A DNA stretch of 64,000 nt, taken from Corynebacterium sp. MSK297 (GTDB lineage: Bacteria > Actinomycetota > Actinomycetes > Mycobacteriales > Mycobacteriaceae). Positions 1-8,890 of the stretch are shown here, piece after piece. The stretch spans positions 21,836-85,835 of the forward strand of contig NZ_JASPGD010000009.1 in the NCBI RefSeq assembly GCF_030232885.1, written 5' to 3'. Positions within the stretch are counted from its first letter, which is position 1. Each line of letters opens with the position of its first letter. Both the position numbers and the translations under genes were made by a program. The notes under the pieces were generated by a model, which did not search any database, was not told the origin of the DNA, and was given only the letters and a program-made list of their open reading frames with translations.

Positions 1-198
1 GTCGTTCTGCGCTACCTGTTGGATAAAGGCGTGTCCGTGGTTCCGAAAGCCTCGTCGCGTGAACGCTTGGAGCAAAACGCTGGTGCGTTAGCTGTGCAGT
101 TGTCCGCGCAAGATACGGAAACGATTGATTCCTTGGCCGGTATGCCAGGCTTTGGCCGTATCTTTGGCGACCCGGAGGTGTTCCCGCACGAGTCGTAA
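1..198 (+). CDS. Aldo/keto reductase, C-terminal part (5' end outside window)
   Basis: Frame 1 is open from the first base to TAA at 196-198, giving the last 65 residues of a protein. The segment has the C-terminal signature of NADPH-dependent aldo/keto reductases: a VVPKASSRERLEQN stretch, which in the family forms the cofactor 2'-phosphate-binding loop (usually written IPKS...R..EN), followed by a final helix and a short FGDPEVFPHES tail. It probably reduces small aldehydes or ketones (2,5-diketogluconate reductase-like), but the catalytic Asp-Tyr-Lys-His part lies outside the window, so the substrate cannot be judged. A strong terminator follows 46 bases after the stop. Confidence 0.85.
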   Translation, partial: VVLRYLLDKGVSVVPKASSRERLEQNAGALAVQLSAQDTETIDSLAGMPGFGRIFGDPEVFPHES

Positions 199-244
199 TC
201 GTTGAAGCAGAGGTAGTCGCTGCAACGCTAGAATTTGCACGGTA

Positions 245-286
245 TTAGCCCGCCCAGGACGTAGTTCCCGGGCGGGCTAATGTTTT
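245..286 (+). terminator. Intrinsic terminator of the aldo/keto reductase gene
   Basis: Perfect 11-bp inverted repeat (TTAGCCCGCCC at 245-255 with its complement at 270-280), 14-base loop, followed by TGTTTT. Confidence 0.85.
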
Positions 287-603
287 AGAGTAAAACTCTT
301 CGATTCGCGTTAAGCTCGATCGCATTTTTGTCAGGGGACTCACATATATTTTTTAGCTTGAGTTGAGGCTCCAGATGGGGGAGGGGTGGGAACAGGTTTG
401 TGCAGGTCGCAGGATTGGCGGGGGTGATTTCTTTTAGGAAACTTTTCTGTGATAGGGGTTAAGTTATTCCTCAATCTGTAAGCAAGGTAACATGTGTGTC
501 GCAGGAAATTGCCGCACTCACGCAATTGTGTGAGTGGTGTTTCACAGTGACGTGAACAGGAACGTGACGTGTAATCGTCGCACCAGAAGTAATAGGAGAG
601 AAA
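287..603 (+). promoter_or_regulatory. mctBC upstream control region
   Basis: About 320 bases without a gene. Several short G-runs (TGGGGG at 376, AGGGG at 382, GGGGG at 420-424 area, AGGGG near 455) resemble the G-stretch sites bound by RamA in C. glutamicum, which is known there to activate mctC. A 22-base near-palindrome (CACTCAC...GTGAGTG, 515-536) and a second inverted repeat TTCAC-N6-GTGAA (541-556) lie 50-90 bases before the start. GlxR-like TGTGA/TCACA half-sites occur at 529-546, but with an 8-base rather than 6-base spacer. A good Shine-Dalgarno (AGGAGAG, 594-600) precedes mctB. The binding-site assignments are inference. Confidence 0.45.
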
Positions 604-945
604 ATGGCAGGAGCTCCTTCCAATCAACCCCGGCGTAAAGCTACGTCCGAGGAATTTATTGAGATGAGCAAATCAGAAGAATTTGCTGATCTGAAGACCC
701 GTTTTCGGGGGTTTACTTTCCCTGCGATCATCATCGCGCTGTTGTGGTTTTTCGCCTTCCTTGTTGTCGCTACGTTTTTCCCAGAAGCAATGGCGATTGA
801 AATGGGCGGTGGCTTCAACATTGGCTTAGTACTCGGCATCCTTCAATTTGTTACGACCTTCGTGATTACCTGGATGTATGTGAAATTCGCTAATAAAAAC
901 CTGGAACCGCGGCAGGCGGCTATCCGCGAGAAAATGGAGGGCTAA
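604..945 (+). CDS. mctB: DUF485 membrane protein MctB, partner of the MctC carboxylate transporter
   Basis: A 113-residue protein with a hydrophilic N-terminus and two membrane helices (about residues 39-62 and 73-94), followed by a short basic/acidic tail. This is the DUF485 layout (YjcH in E. coli, next to actP), and the gene sits 3 bases before the solute:sodium symporter mctC. In C. glutamicum the same pair is cotranscribed; the role of the small subunit is not established, and it may help insertion or stability of the transporter. The start is chosen for AGGAGAG three bases upstream of ATG. Confidence 0.88.
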   Translation: MAGAPSNQPRRKATSEEFIEMSKSEEFADLKTRFRGFTFPAIIIALLWFFAFLVVATFFPEAMAIEMGGGFNIGLVLGILQFVTTFVITWMYVKFANKNLEPRQAAIREKMEG

Positions 946-948
946 ACT

Positions 949-2637
949 ATGTTTACCGCTTCGCTTGCACAAGCAAGCACGAACGTCTCCACCGTGGCCC
1001 AGGCAGCAGCTGACGAAGGCCTTGACGCTGGTAACCCGTTGATCAATATTGCCGTGTTTGCGGCATTCATTATTATCACGATGACAATCGTGACCTGCGT
1101 TGGTAAAACCACCTCGGAGGCATCGGACTTCTATACCGGTGGTGGACAGTTCTCCGGACGCCAGAATGGTCTGGCGATTTCTGGTGACTATCTCTCGGCC
1201 GCATCCTTCCTGGGAATTGTTGGTGCCATCGCGTTGCACGGCTACGACGGATTCCTATATTCCATTGGATTCTTCGTCGCCTGGCTGTTCGCTTTGCTGC
1301 TCGTCGCAGAGCCAATGCGTAACGTCGGTCGGTTTACCATGGCGGACGTGCTCTCGTTCCGCTTGCGGCAAAAGCCGGTACGCCTGGCAGCCGCTATTGC
1401 GACCGTGTTCGTTTCGTTGTTCTACCTGGTCGCACAGATGGCCGGCGCAGGTTCGCTGGTCTCGGTTCTCCTGGGGCTCGACGACAAGGTGTGGCAGTAT
1501 GTGACCGTCGGCATCGTTGGTCTGGTCATGACTGCCTACGTGTTGATCGGCGGAATGAAAGGCACCACCTATGTGCAGATGATCAAGGCCGTGTTGTTGG
1601 TAACCGCCGTTGTCATCATGATCATTCTGACCTTCATTATTGCTGGTGGCGGGTTTACCACCCTGTTCGACCAGGCAGTGGAAACGCACCGCAACTCCGC
1701 GTACCTGGCAGAACGTGCCTATGAGGCAGAAGACATCATGAAGCCTGGCCTGAAATACGGCACGGATATCTGGACGCAGCTGGACTTCATTTCTCTGGGC
1801 GTTTCCTTGATCTTCGGTGTTGGTGGTCTGCCGCACGTGTTGATGCGCTTCTACACGGTTCCAACTGCGGTTGAGGCTCGTCGCTCCGTGACCTGGGCGA
1901 TCGTTATCATCGGCTCCTTCTACCTGATGACCCTGGTTCTGGGCTACGGTGCGGCTGCATTGGTTGGTCCGGATGCCATCATGGATGCACCAGGTACCGC
2001 TAACGCAGCTGCTCCACTGCTGGCATTGGAGCTGGCAGGACCAATCTTTATGGCCGTGGTTGCTGCAGTTGCCTTCGCTACCGTGTTGGCCGTGGTCGCG
2101 GGGCTGACGATTACCGCCTCCGCGTCCGTGGCACACGATATTTATGACGCTGTGTTGCGTGACGGCGAAGCTTCGGAAGAAGCCCAGGTGCGCGTTTCGC
2201 GCATTACGGTAATCATCATGGGTGTTGCCTCTGTCATCCTGGGTATCTTGGCTATGGAACAAAACGTGGCATTCTTGGTCTCGCTGGCTTTCGCTATCGC
2301 GGCTTCTGCAAACTTGCCGACGATTTTGTACTCGTTGTATTGGCGTAAGTTCAGCACGAATGGCGCCGTTGCCTCGATGTATACCGGTTTGATCAGCTCG
2401 TTACTGCTGATCTTCTTGTCGCCAGCGGTTTCCGGTACGCCTTCATCCATGGTTCCTGGTGCGGACTGGGCAATTTTCCCATTGACCTCGCCGGGTCTGG
2501 TCTCCATTCCGTTGGCCTTCCTCGCCGGTTACCTGGGCACCGTATGGTCCAAGCCGGACAACCTGGATCACTTGGCAGCCGAAATGGAAGTTCGTTCGAT
2601 GACCGGTGTTGGCGTTGAAGCACCAGTTGATCACTAA
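949..2637 (+). CDS. mctC: Monocarboxylate (acetate/pyruvate/propionate) uptake symporter MctC
   Basis: A 562-residue polytopic membrane protein of the solute:sodium symporter family (ActP/MctC branch), about 13 helices. Family features visible: SDFYTGGG near residue 58, GLAISGDYLSAASFLG near residue 74, and a long helix-rich body ending in a hydrophilic acidic tail. C. glutamicum MctC takes up pyruvate, acetate and propionate using the membrane potential. Here mctBC lies about 1.2 kb before a complete methylcitrate operon, so imported propionate could be processed by nearby genes, though terminators separate the units. A 16-bp-stem terminator lies downstream. Confidence 0.9.
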   Translation: MFTASLAQASTNVSTVAQAAADEGLDAGNPLINIAVFAAFIIITMTIVTCVGKTTSEASDFYTGGGQFSGRQNGLAISGDYLSAASFLGIVGAIALHGYDGFLYSIGFFVAWLFALLLVAEPMRNVGRFTMADVLSFRLRQKPVRLAAAIATVFVSLFYLVAQMAGAGSLVSVLLGLDDKVWQYVTVGIVGLVMTAYVLIGGMKGTTYVQMIKAVLLVTAVVIMIILTFIIAGGGFTTLFDQAVETHRNSAYLAERAYEAEDIMKPGLKYGTDIWTQLDFISLGVSLIFGVGGLPHVLMRFYTVPTAVEARRSVTWAIVIIGSFYLMTLVLGYGAAALVGPDAIMDAPGTANAAAPLLALELAGPIFMAVVAAVAFATVLAVVAGLTITASASVAHDIYDAVLRDGEASEEAQVRVSRITVIIMGVASVILGILAMEQNVAFLVSLAFAIAASANLPTILYSLYWRKFSTNGAVASMYTGLISSLLLIFLSPAVSGTPSSMVPGADWAIFPLTSPGLVSIPLAFLAGYLGTVWSKPDNLDHLAAEMEVRSMTGVGVEAPVDH

Positions 2638-2729
2638 GTAGGTGATCGGCAAGCAGAAAGCTGCGGTTGAGCGCCCGAGCCGGTAAGCAAAACTGGTTGC
2701 CACAATGGCTTGCTCATAGCCATCTGTTT

Positions 2730-2774
2730 CGCGAATCCCTTAGCGTAGATCTGCGCTAAGGGATTCGCGCTTTT
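2730..2774 (+). terminator. Intrinsic terminator after mctC
   Basis: Perfect 16-bp stem (CGCGAATCCCTTAGCG at 2730-2745 paired with 2754-2769), 8-base loop, then CTTTTG. It lies about 90 bases past the mctC stop and about 16 bases before the next start. Confidence 0.9.
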
Positions 2775-2789
2775 GTAGGATATGTATTT

Positions 2790-3725
2790 GTGACGCGTTC
2801 AAATAGTTCAAAGAGGCCACGCCAGACTTCGACCAGCCCACTGTTATCGGGTGTCAAGGGCTTGAGTTGGCTCTGCTTGGTTGTTGCCGTGGTGGTTTTT
2901 ATTGTGGCCGCAACCACGGGTACACACAGCGGCACCAGCGCCTCACATCTTGCGATTAGCCCCAACGGACAACTTTCGGATTCACGCGCCATCGATGCTA
3001 CCTCGCAAGCAAATTCCGCAGCTCAAAATTCGGAATCTTCGTCTGCACAGCGTAATTCCCGTGACTCACGTGGTAGTTCCGAGCTGACCGCAGACAGCAA
3101 TATCTTGCGGCCAACAAAGATTGATTTTGTGGAAAATCAGCAGGGGAGCCAATTCACTCTGTATCGCTTCTCGGATAATTCGAAGTTGGGTAGCACTAGC
3201 GACCGTATGGCGCGCCCTGCGCTGTCACTTGCGAAGCTGTTTATCGCCGAATATGTCCTGGACAACGGTACCGCTGCCGAAAAAGAGCTTGTTGATGCGA
3301 TGATCACAGAATCTAGCGATGCCGCCGCTGATCAACTGTGGGCACTTTATCCAGAAGCAATCGATGAAGTAGCAGAAGATTACCGGCTGTTTTCTACCCG
3401 CGCCGGTGATCGATGGGGATTTTCGGTGACCTCCACGTATGACGTCGTGAGTTTTATTGCGCAATTAAAGGATGAAGACCCGAAGCATCCGCTGTTAGAG
3501 ATGATGAAACGCACGGTTCCCGTTGCTGCGGATGGTTATGAGCAGGATTTCGGCACCGCGAAGCTACCAGGCGTGCAGGGCTCAAAGTGGGGCTGGTCGG
3601 ATGATCGGACTTTGCACTCTTCGGTATCGTTCGGAAAAGATTTTGTCGCAGCCGCAGCCATCACTGGCAGTGCCGATGATCTGTCCGAAATCGCCGAGAA
3701 GCAGTTTATTTCGTATTTGAAATAA
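2790..3725 (+). CDS. Membrane-anchored beta-lactamase-like serine hydrolase, function unknown
   Basis: A 311-residue protein. Residues 1-23 are basic, 24-42 form one transmembrane helix or uncleaved signal, and 45-105 are a Ser/Asn-rich linker. The C-terminal ~200 residues look like the serine beta-lactamase/transpeptidase fold: SLAK (SxxK type) near residue 148, SSDAAAD near residue 175 in the position of the SDN/SxN motif, and SKWGW near residue 269 in the position of KTG. The third motif is not canonical, so enzymatic activity is uncertain. It may be a degenerate penicillin-interacting protein on the outer face of the membrane. The GTG start is 15 bases after the mctC terminator; an ATG alternative was not seen nearby. 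It appears monocistronic. Confidence 0.6.
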   Translation: MTRSNSSKRPRQTSTSPLLSGVKGLSWLCLVVAVVVFIVAATTGTHSGTSASHLAISPNGQLSDSRAIDATSQANSAAQNSESSSAQRNSRDSRGSSELTADSNILRPTKIDFVENQQGSQFTLYRFSDNSKLGSTSDRMARPALSLAKLFIAEYVLDNGTAAEKELVDAMITESSDAAADQLWALYPEAIDEVAEDYRLFSTRAGDRWGFSVTSTYDVVSFIAQLKDEDPKHPLLEMMKRTVPVAADGYEQDFGTAKLPGVQGSKWGWSDDRTLHSSVSFGKDFVAAAAITGSADDLSEIAEKQFISYLK

Positions 3726-3773
3726 CGCTGTTCACCCCTGGCTGCTGTCGATCCGGACGGATTCATTGCGGGC

Positions 3774-3814
3774 TAAATGATGTTAGGATAAATTTGTAAT
3801 CCACATCATATTTA
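3774..3814. promoter_or_regulatory. Imperfect palindrome upstream of prpD, candidate operator
   Basis: Arms TAAATGATGT (3774-3783) and ACATCATATTTA (3803-3814), with inner pairs GGAT (3786-3789) and ATCC (3799-3802), centred about 45 bases before the prpD start. The AT-rich core also contains a TAGGATAAAT -10-like box. This could be the site of a propionate-responsive regulator; no regulator gene is adjacent. Confidence 0.4.
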
Positions 3815-3839
3815 GACCCGAAAGGATTCGCGTCACATC

Positions 3840-5351
3840 ATGATCGAACACGAAGTGCGAACTAGGCCTTCTGCAGAAGACTTCCCGTATGAGGAGCACT
3901 TGGCGCACAAGATCGCCACGGTTGCAGCTGATCCAGTAGAGGTTCCGGCCGACACCGCTGAGATGATCAAGAACAGGCTGATCGATAACGCATCGGTCGC
4001 GATGGCTTCACTAGTTCGTCGTCCTGTTACCTCGGCGCGCACCATGGCCACCGCGCACCCGGTCAGCGATGGGGGAGCGACAGTGTTCGGTGTGGACGGC
4101 ACCTACTCTGCAGAGTGGGCTGCTCTAGCTAACGGCACCGCGGTGCGTGAGCTGGACTTCCACGACACTTTCTTGGCTGCGGAATACTCGCATCCAGGCG
4201 ATAATATTCCACCGATTTTGGCTGTCGCCCAGCACAAGGGGCTCGACGGCAAAGCCTTGATCCGCGGTATCGCTACCGGATATGAAATCCAGGTCAACCT
4301 GGTCAAGGGCATCTGCTTGCACGAGTTCAAGATCGACCACGTTGCACATCTCGGGCCTTCTGTAGCCGCAGGCATCGGAACCATGCTGAACCTGGACGTC
4401 GACACTATTTACCAGGCTATTGGCCAGGCGCTACACACCACCACGGCCACCCGCCAGTCTCGCAAGGGCTTGATCTCGTCCTGGAAAGCCTATGCCCCAG
4501 CATTTGCCGGCAAGATGGCAATCGAAGCTGTCGACCGTACTATGCGTGGGGAGGGTGCACCGGCGCCGATCTGGGAAGGCGAAGACGGATTTATCGCCTG
4601 GATGTTGCATTCTCCAGACAAGACTTATACGGTTCCGCTGCCGGATAAGGGCGAAGAAAAGCGTGCAATCCTGGAAACCTATACCAAGGAGCACTCCGCG
4701 GAATATCAATCGCAGGCACCGATTGACCTGGCCCGTCGGATGAAAAAGACCTTGGAAGACAAGGGCCTGGATATCGCCGATATCGAATCTATCGTGCTGC
4801 ACACCTCGCACCACACCCACTATGTCATTGGTACCGGTGCCAACGATCCACAGAAAATGGATCCGCATGCGTCTCGCGAGACCTTGGATCACTCGATCAT
4901 GTACATCTTCGCGGTAGCACTGCAGGACGGCGACTGGCATCACATCGACAGCTACGCACCTGAGCGTGCGCAGCGGGAGGACACCGTCGAGCTGTGGCAC
5001 AAGGTCTCGACCGTGGAGGACCCAGCGTGGACGAAGCGTTACCATTCGACTGACCCGAACGAAAAAGCGTTTGGTGCCAAAGCTGTCATTACTTTTCACG
5101 ACGGCACGGTTGTGGAAGATGAAATGGCTGTCGCCGATGCCCACCCACTTGGCGCCCGTCCATTTGAGCGGGAGAACTACCGCACGAAGTTCCGCACCCT
5201 AGCAAAAGGAATCGTTTCTGAAGAAGAACAAGAACGTTTCCTGGCCGCCGTCGACAACCTAGAAAACCTCACCGATCTGCGGGAGCTGAATATTCAGGTT
5301 TCTGATGACGTGCTGGCTCAGGCGCCACAGACTCCGAAGGGGATTTTCTAA
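3840..5351 (+). CDS. prpD: 2-methylcitrate dehydratase PrpD
   Basis: 503 residues, full length for the MmgE/PrpD family, with the typical [18 protein letters not shown] segment near residue 200 and a C-terminal small domain after about residue 300. It dehydrates 2-methylcitrate to 2-methyl-cis-aconitate in the cytosolic methylcitrate cycle that consumes propionyl-CoA. First gene of prpD-prpB-prpC. The ATG at 3840 has an AAAGGA Shine-Dalgarno about 12 bases upstream. Its TAA overlaps the ATG of prpB (TAATG), indicating coupled translation. C. glutamicum has two prpDBC sets; this one matches the general order, but I cannot say which paralogue it is. Confidence 0.93.
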   Translation: MIEHEVRTRPSAEDFPYEEHLAHKIATVAADPVEVPADTAEMIKNRLIDNASVAMASLVRRPVTSARTMATAHPVSDGGATVFGVDGTYSAEWAALANGTAVRELDFHDTFLAAEYSHPGDNIPPILAVAQHKGLDGKALIRGIATGYEIQVNLVKGICLHEFKIDHVAHLGPSVAAGIGTMLNLDVDTIYQAIGQALHTTTATRQSRKGLISSWKAYAPAFAGKMAIEAVDRTMRGEGAPAPIWEGEDGFIAWMLHSPDKTYTVPLPDKGEEKRAILETYTKEHSAEYQSQAPIDLARRMKKTLEDKGLDIADIESIVLHTSHHTHYVIGTGANDPQKMDPHASRETLDHSIMYIFAVALQDGDWHHIDSYAPERAQREDTVELWHKVSTVEDPAWTKRYHSTDPNEKAFGAKAVITFHDGTVVEDEMAVADAHPLGARPFERENYRTKFRTLAKGIVSEEEQERFLAAVDNLENLTDLRELNIQVSDDVLAQAPQTPKGIF

Positions 5352-6268
5352 TGGCAGGACTATTTTCTTCCGAGACCACTGCAAACCAGAAGCGGAAAAA
5401 TTTTCGTGAATCTCTGAATGCACCGCAGATCACTACGTTGCCGGGAGCCTTTAACCCGTTGACTGCGAAACTCATTGAAGACATTGGTGGCTTCTCGGGC
5501 GTTTATGTTTCCGGTGCTGTGCTTGCTAATGACCTTGGATTGCCAGATATTGGCTTGACGACGCTCACCGAGGTCGCACAGCGTTCTGGCCAGATCGCGC
5601 GGGCGACTGAGCTCCCGGTGCTGGTTGATGCTGATACCGGTTTTGGTGAACCCATGTCGGCAGCCCGCACGATCGCCGCGCTGGAAGACGCAGGACTGGC
5701 AGGTTGCCACCTGGAAGACCAGGTCAACCCGAAGCGCTGCGGACACCTGGACGGCAAAGAAGTTGTGTCGACGGAGTTGATGGTGCGCCGCATCTCAGCA
5801 GCTGTCGGCCAGCGGCGCGATGAAGATTTCGTGATCTGTGCCCGGACTGACGCCGCGGGGGTCAACGGCATCGATGATGCTATTGATCGGGCGAAGGCCT
5901 ATGCCGAAGCCGGGGCAGATCTGATTTTCACCGAGGCGTTGCGTACCACGGAAGACTTCGAGAAATTCCGTGCGGCCGTCGACACGCCTTTGCTGGCGAA
6001 TATGACGGAATTTGGCAAGACCGAGCTGCACAACGCTACAACGTTGGAATCCATTGGCTACAACGCCGTGATCTGGCCGGTTTCGTCGTTCCGGGTTGCT
6101 ATGGGGGCGACCGAACGCTTCCTGCGCGACCTCAACGAGGGCGGCGACCAGAAATCCTGGTTGGACGATATGCAGCACCGATCGCGGCTGTACGAACTCG
6201 TGCGCTACGAGGACTACAACGCTTTCGACCAAGACGTATTCACCTATTCACCGGAGCAGAACCTGTGA
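5351..6268 (+). CDS. prpB: 2-methylisocitrate lyase PrpB
   Basis: 305 residues of the isocitrate lyase/PEP mutase superfamily. Metal-binding Asp residues lie in DADTGFGE (93-100), and the catalytic cysteine is in the family motif KRCGH (128-132). It cleaves 2-methylisocitrate to pyruvate and succinate, the last step of the methylcitrate cycle. The start codon overlaps the prpD stop, so the two are translationally coupled. It is followed by a 68-base gap before prpC. Confidence 0.95.
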   Translation: MAGLFSSETTANQKRKNFRESLNAPQITTLPGAFNPLTAKLIEDIGGFSGVYVSGAVLANDLGLPDIGLTTLTEVAQRSGQIARATELPVLVDADTGFGEPMSAARTIAALEDAGLAGCHLEDQVNPKRCGHLDGKEVVSTELMVRRISAAVGQRRDEDFVICARTDAAGVNGIDDAIDRAKAYAEAGADLIFTEALRTTEDFEKFRAAVDTPLLANMTEFGKTELHNATTLESIGYNAVIWPVSSFRVAMGATERFLRDLNEGGDQKSWLDDMQHRSRLYELVRYEDYNAFDQDVFTYSPEQNL

Positions 6269-6336
6269 TCTAAACGATCAACACGGCGTGCAGGTCAGCA
6301 TCGCCGTTCTAGCAAAAGCTCAGGAAGGAGCTTGTA

Positions 6337-7488
6337 ATGACTACCAATTCTGAAATTCGTAAGGGCCTGTACGGGGTCGTGGCAGATTACACCGCGGTCT
6401 CGAAGGTAATGCCAGAGACCAACTCGTTGACTTATGCTGGCTATCCGGTGCAAGAGTTGGCGAAGCACTGCAGTTTTGAAGAAGTAGCCTATTTGCTGTG
6501 GAACGGTGAGCTACCTGACTCCGGGCAGCTGGAAGAATTTGCTGCTTCCGAGCGTGAATTACGCGGCCTGAGCGATGCAGAGATCAACTTGATTGAATCG
6601 ATGCCGAAAGATGCCCACCCGATGGACACGCTGCGCACGTTTACTTCGTTCGTGGGGCAGTTCGATGAACATTTCACACGCGATGCCGACCATATCCGTG
6701 AGATTGGGTTGCGTCTGCTCGCGAAATTCCCCACGGCAGTCGCATTGGATATCCGCCGCCGTAAGGGCAAAGGATATGTCGAGCCAGCAAAGGATAAAGG
6801 CTTCGCGGAGAACTTCTTGTGGATGGTTTTCGGTGATGACGATGATTCTCCCGCGTTGCAAAAAGAAGCCATTCAGGCTTTTGACCAGTCGTTGATTCTC
6901 TACGCTGAGCACTCTTTTAACGCCTCGACGTTTAGCTCGCGCGTGATTACCTCGACGACTTCCGACGTATATTCTGCCGTCACCGGTGGTATTGGTGCGC
7001 TGAAGGGCCCACTGCACGGTGGCGCAAACGAAGCCGTGATGCACAATATGCTGGAGATTGGTGATCCAGCTCAGGCAGAGGAGTGGTGCAAGAACCGCTT
7101 GGACAACAAGCAAGTGGTCATGGGGTTTGGGCACCGCGTGTATAAAACTGGGGACTCCCGCGTGCCGACGATGGAAGCCGCGTTCAAGAAGCTCGCGGCT
7201 AACACTCCTGGTGCGGACAAATGGGTCGAAATGTACGACATCATGGCCAAGACGATGGAAGAAAACACGTCCATCAAGATCAAACCAAACCTGGACTTCC
7301 CAGCTGGCCCGGCCTATTACCTGCTGGGCCTGGAAATTGAGTTCTTCACCCCGATCTTTGTGATGGCTCGTATCACCGGCTGGACCGCTCACATTTTGGA
7401 ACAGTACGAGAACAACTCCCTGATCCGGCCGCTGTCTGCCTACAACGGGCCGGAAGAACGCTCAGTGCCAGCTGCTCCAGCTGCTTAG
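6337..7488 (+). CDS. prpC: 2-methylcitrate synthase PrpC
   Basis: 383 residues, type II-like citrate synthase family of 2-methylcitrate synthase length. The catalytic triad is visible: His227 in GPLHGGANEAVM, His266 in GFGHRVYK and Asp320 in LDFPAGPAYY. It condenses propionyl-CoA with oxaloacetate, the entry step of the methylcitrate cycle. A strong AGGAAGGAG Shine-Dalgarno precedes ATG. The gap to prpB is 68 bases, so it is probably in the same operon. It converges on the DUF1906 gene with only 44 bases between stops. Confidence 0.94.
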   Translation: MTTNSEIRKGLYGVVADYTAVSKVMPETNSLTYAGYPVQELAKHCSFEEVAYLLWNGELPDSGQLEEFAASERELRGLSDAEINLIESMPKDAHPMDTLRTFTSFVGQFDEHFTRDADHIREIGLRLLAKFPTAVALDIRRRKGKGYVEPAKDKGFAENFLWMVFGDDDDSPALQKEAIQAFDQSLILYAEHSFNASTFSSRVITSTTSDVYSAVTGGIGALKGPLHGGANEAVMHNMLEIGDPAQAEEWCKNRLDNKQVVMGFGHRVYKTGDSRVPTMEAAFKKLAANTPGADKWVEMYDIMAKTMEENTSIKIKPNLDFPAGPAYYLLGLEIEFFTPIFVMARITGWTAHILEQYENNSLIRPLSAYNGPEERSVPAAPAA

Positions 7489-7532
7489 CAGACACTCTGC
7501 AGCTGCCCAGCAGAGGCTTGTAGTCTAGTAGC

Positions 7533-8546
7533 CTACAGCCCAAACTGCTTCGCGAGGTGCGCGTTATCCTGTGCGAGTTTTAGCAACTCCTGCAGGGTGC
7601 GCGCACCTTGTTGTAGTGCAGGGTCGGAACTAAGTTTCTGCAATTCGGCAGCGCTAGGGATTACGTTTGAGCTGCCTGGGATAGCAGGGGAAGGGCCCGG
7701 CTGGCCAGGCTGTTGGCCCTGTGGGCGCGCCTGGTTGTTGCCGTTGCTCTGGTTCTTCTGTGCGCCCTGACCAGCACCCGAAGGAACGCCTGGCTTCCAT
7801 TGGCCCCAATCCCGGGCATAGACGTTGTTGATGTCGCAGACCACACCGCCGATGGTTTGCTGCTTATTCTGCGGCAGCTGATGAATCGTGGTGCGCGGGT
7901 GAATCTTGCCGCCCGAGCCCCAGTCATGCATCCAGAAATACGATCCGATGCCGTCTGCGATGGCCCAGTCGATGACGTTGTAGTTGCCGTAGATTCCGGC
8001 GGAATAACCGGATGCTTTCAGCAAAGCTTCGAAGGCCCGTAGGTAGGGTGCGATCAAAGAATCGTATTGCGCGCGGGTGGGATTGTCGTCAATCGCGATA
8101 TAGATAGGACGGCCGGTGGGACCACCTGCGCTGCGGTGCAGCGCGATTGCTTTTGGTGCGTGCGTCGCAGCGCCCAAAGCTCCCTGTTTCCAGTCCGCGG
8201 TTTCGGCGCGGCCGAATTGATATACCGAGGCGGTTTCCAGGCCGAGTGCTGCCAGGTTGGTGGTTTCGGTAGCGCTGACGGGTTTACCAAGCATCCAATC
8301 TGCACCGGGGCGGCGCTCCGATACGTAACGCACGGCGCCGAGGAATCCACCGTCTTTAATGGAACGTGCCGACGGTACACCGGCTGCGTAGTCCAGTACT
8401 CGGCCCACAACCGGGCCAGGGCCGTTCGCCGCTGCAGCACGTGGGGCGGTAATGCCGGTGCCAGCGGTGGCGAAGGCACCAGCAATCGCGAGGGCGCCGG
8501 TGGTGCGGAATAAGGAACGTCGGCTGAAATTGCGCGGGCTATTCAT
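7533..8546 (-). CDS. Tat-exported DUF1906 (glycoside hydrolase-like, Rv2525c-type) protein
   Basis: 337 residues. The N-terminus SRRSLFRTTG plus a hydrophobic stretch and TAPRAAA is a twin-arginine signal peptide. Residues about 45-255 match the DUF1906 domain, a TIM-barrel glycoside hydrolase-like fold also found in mycobacterial Rv2525c, with IYIAIDDNP and SAGIYGNYNVIDWA segments of the GH25-like type. Residues 256-300 form a Gln/Asn/Pro-rich linker and the last ~35 a helical tail. Rv2525c is Tat-exported and linked to cell envelope integrity, but its substrate is unknown. An envelope polysaccharide role is inferred. Confidence 0.8.
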   Translation of the reverse strand: MNSPRNFSRRSLFRTTGALAIAGAFATAGTGITAPRAAAANGPGPVVGRVLDYAAGVPSARSIKDGGFLGAVRYVSERRPGADWMLGKPVSATETTNLAALGLETASVYQFGRAETADWKQGALGAATHAPKAIALHRSAGGPTGRPIYIAIDDNPTRAQYDSLIAPYLRAFEALLKASGYSAGIYGNYNVIDWAIADGIGSYFWMHDWGSGGKIHPRTTIHQLPQNKQQTIGGVVCDINNVYARDWGQWKPGVPSGAGQGAQKNQSNGNNQARPQGQQPGQPGPSPAIPGSSNVIPSAAELQKLSSDPALQQGARTLQELLKLAQDNAHLAKQFGL

Positions 8547-8701
8547 CGAGATTTCTCCAATCAGGAATAAACATTCGCCACAACAATAACAGTAGTAACA
8601 GAAGTTTCGGGGTTAAAACGCGAATATTGGCGCACTAAGTTGTGCGATACCAGACTTGGGAGGCGGGATGAAGATAAAGAATCCCAGAGAAAAAGAAAAT
8701 G

Positions 8702-8774
8702 TGCCCCAGAGAAGATTCGAACTTCCGACACCGGCTTTAGGAGAGCCGTGCTCTATCCCCTGAGCTACTGGGGC
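8702..8774 (-). tRNA. tRNA-Arg (anticodon CCU)
   Basis: On the minus strand a full cloverleaf folds: 7-bp acceptor (GCCCCAG/CTGGGGC), D arm GCTC...GAGC, anticodon stem CGGCT/AGCCG with loop CTCCTAA (anticodon CCT), and T arm with TTCGAAT loop. Discriminator A; the CCA end is not encoded. It reads AGG codons. Confidence 0.95.
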
Positions 8775-8890
8775 CAACACTGGCCGGTCATCCCCGGCCA
8801 GCCATTAGCTTAGCGCACGTGAAAAATCCGGGCGAATGCACCGGTGTGCCGCCGGCGCAAGCCACACTCTTCGCGGCAGGCAGTAAAATT

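Noticed and set aside
340..627. Open frame on the minus strand before mctB
   Set aside because: It overlaps the mctBC promoter and mctB, and its composition is non-protein-like.
1255..2262. Long minus-strand frame inside mctC
   Set aside because: It is antisense to a clear transporter gene; the lack of stops follows from codon use on the other strand.
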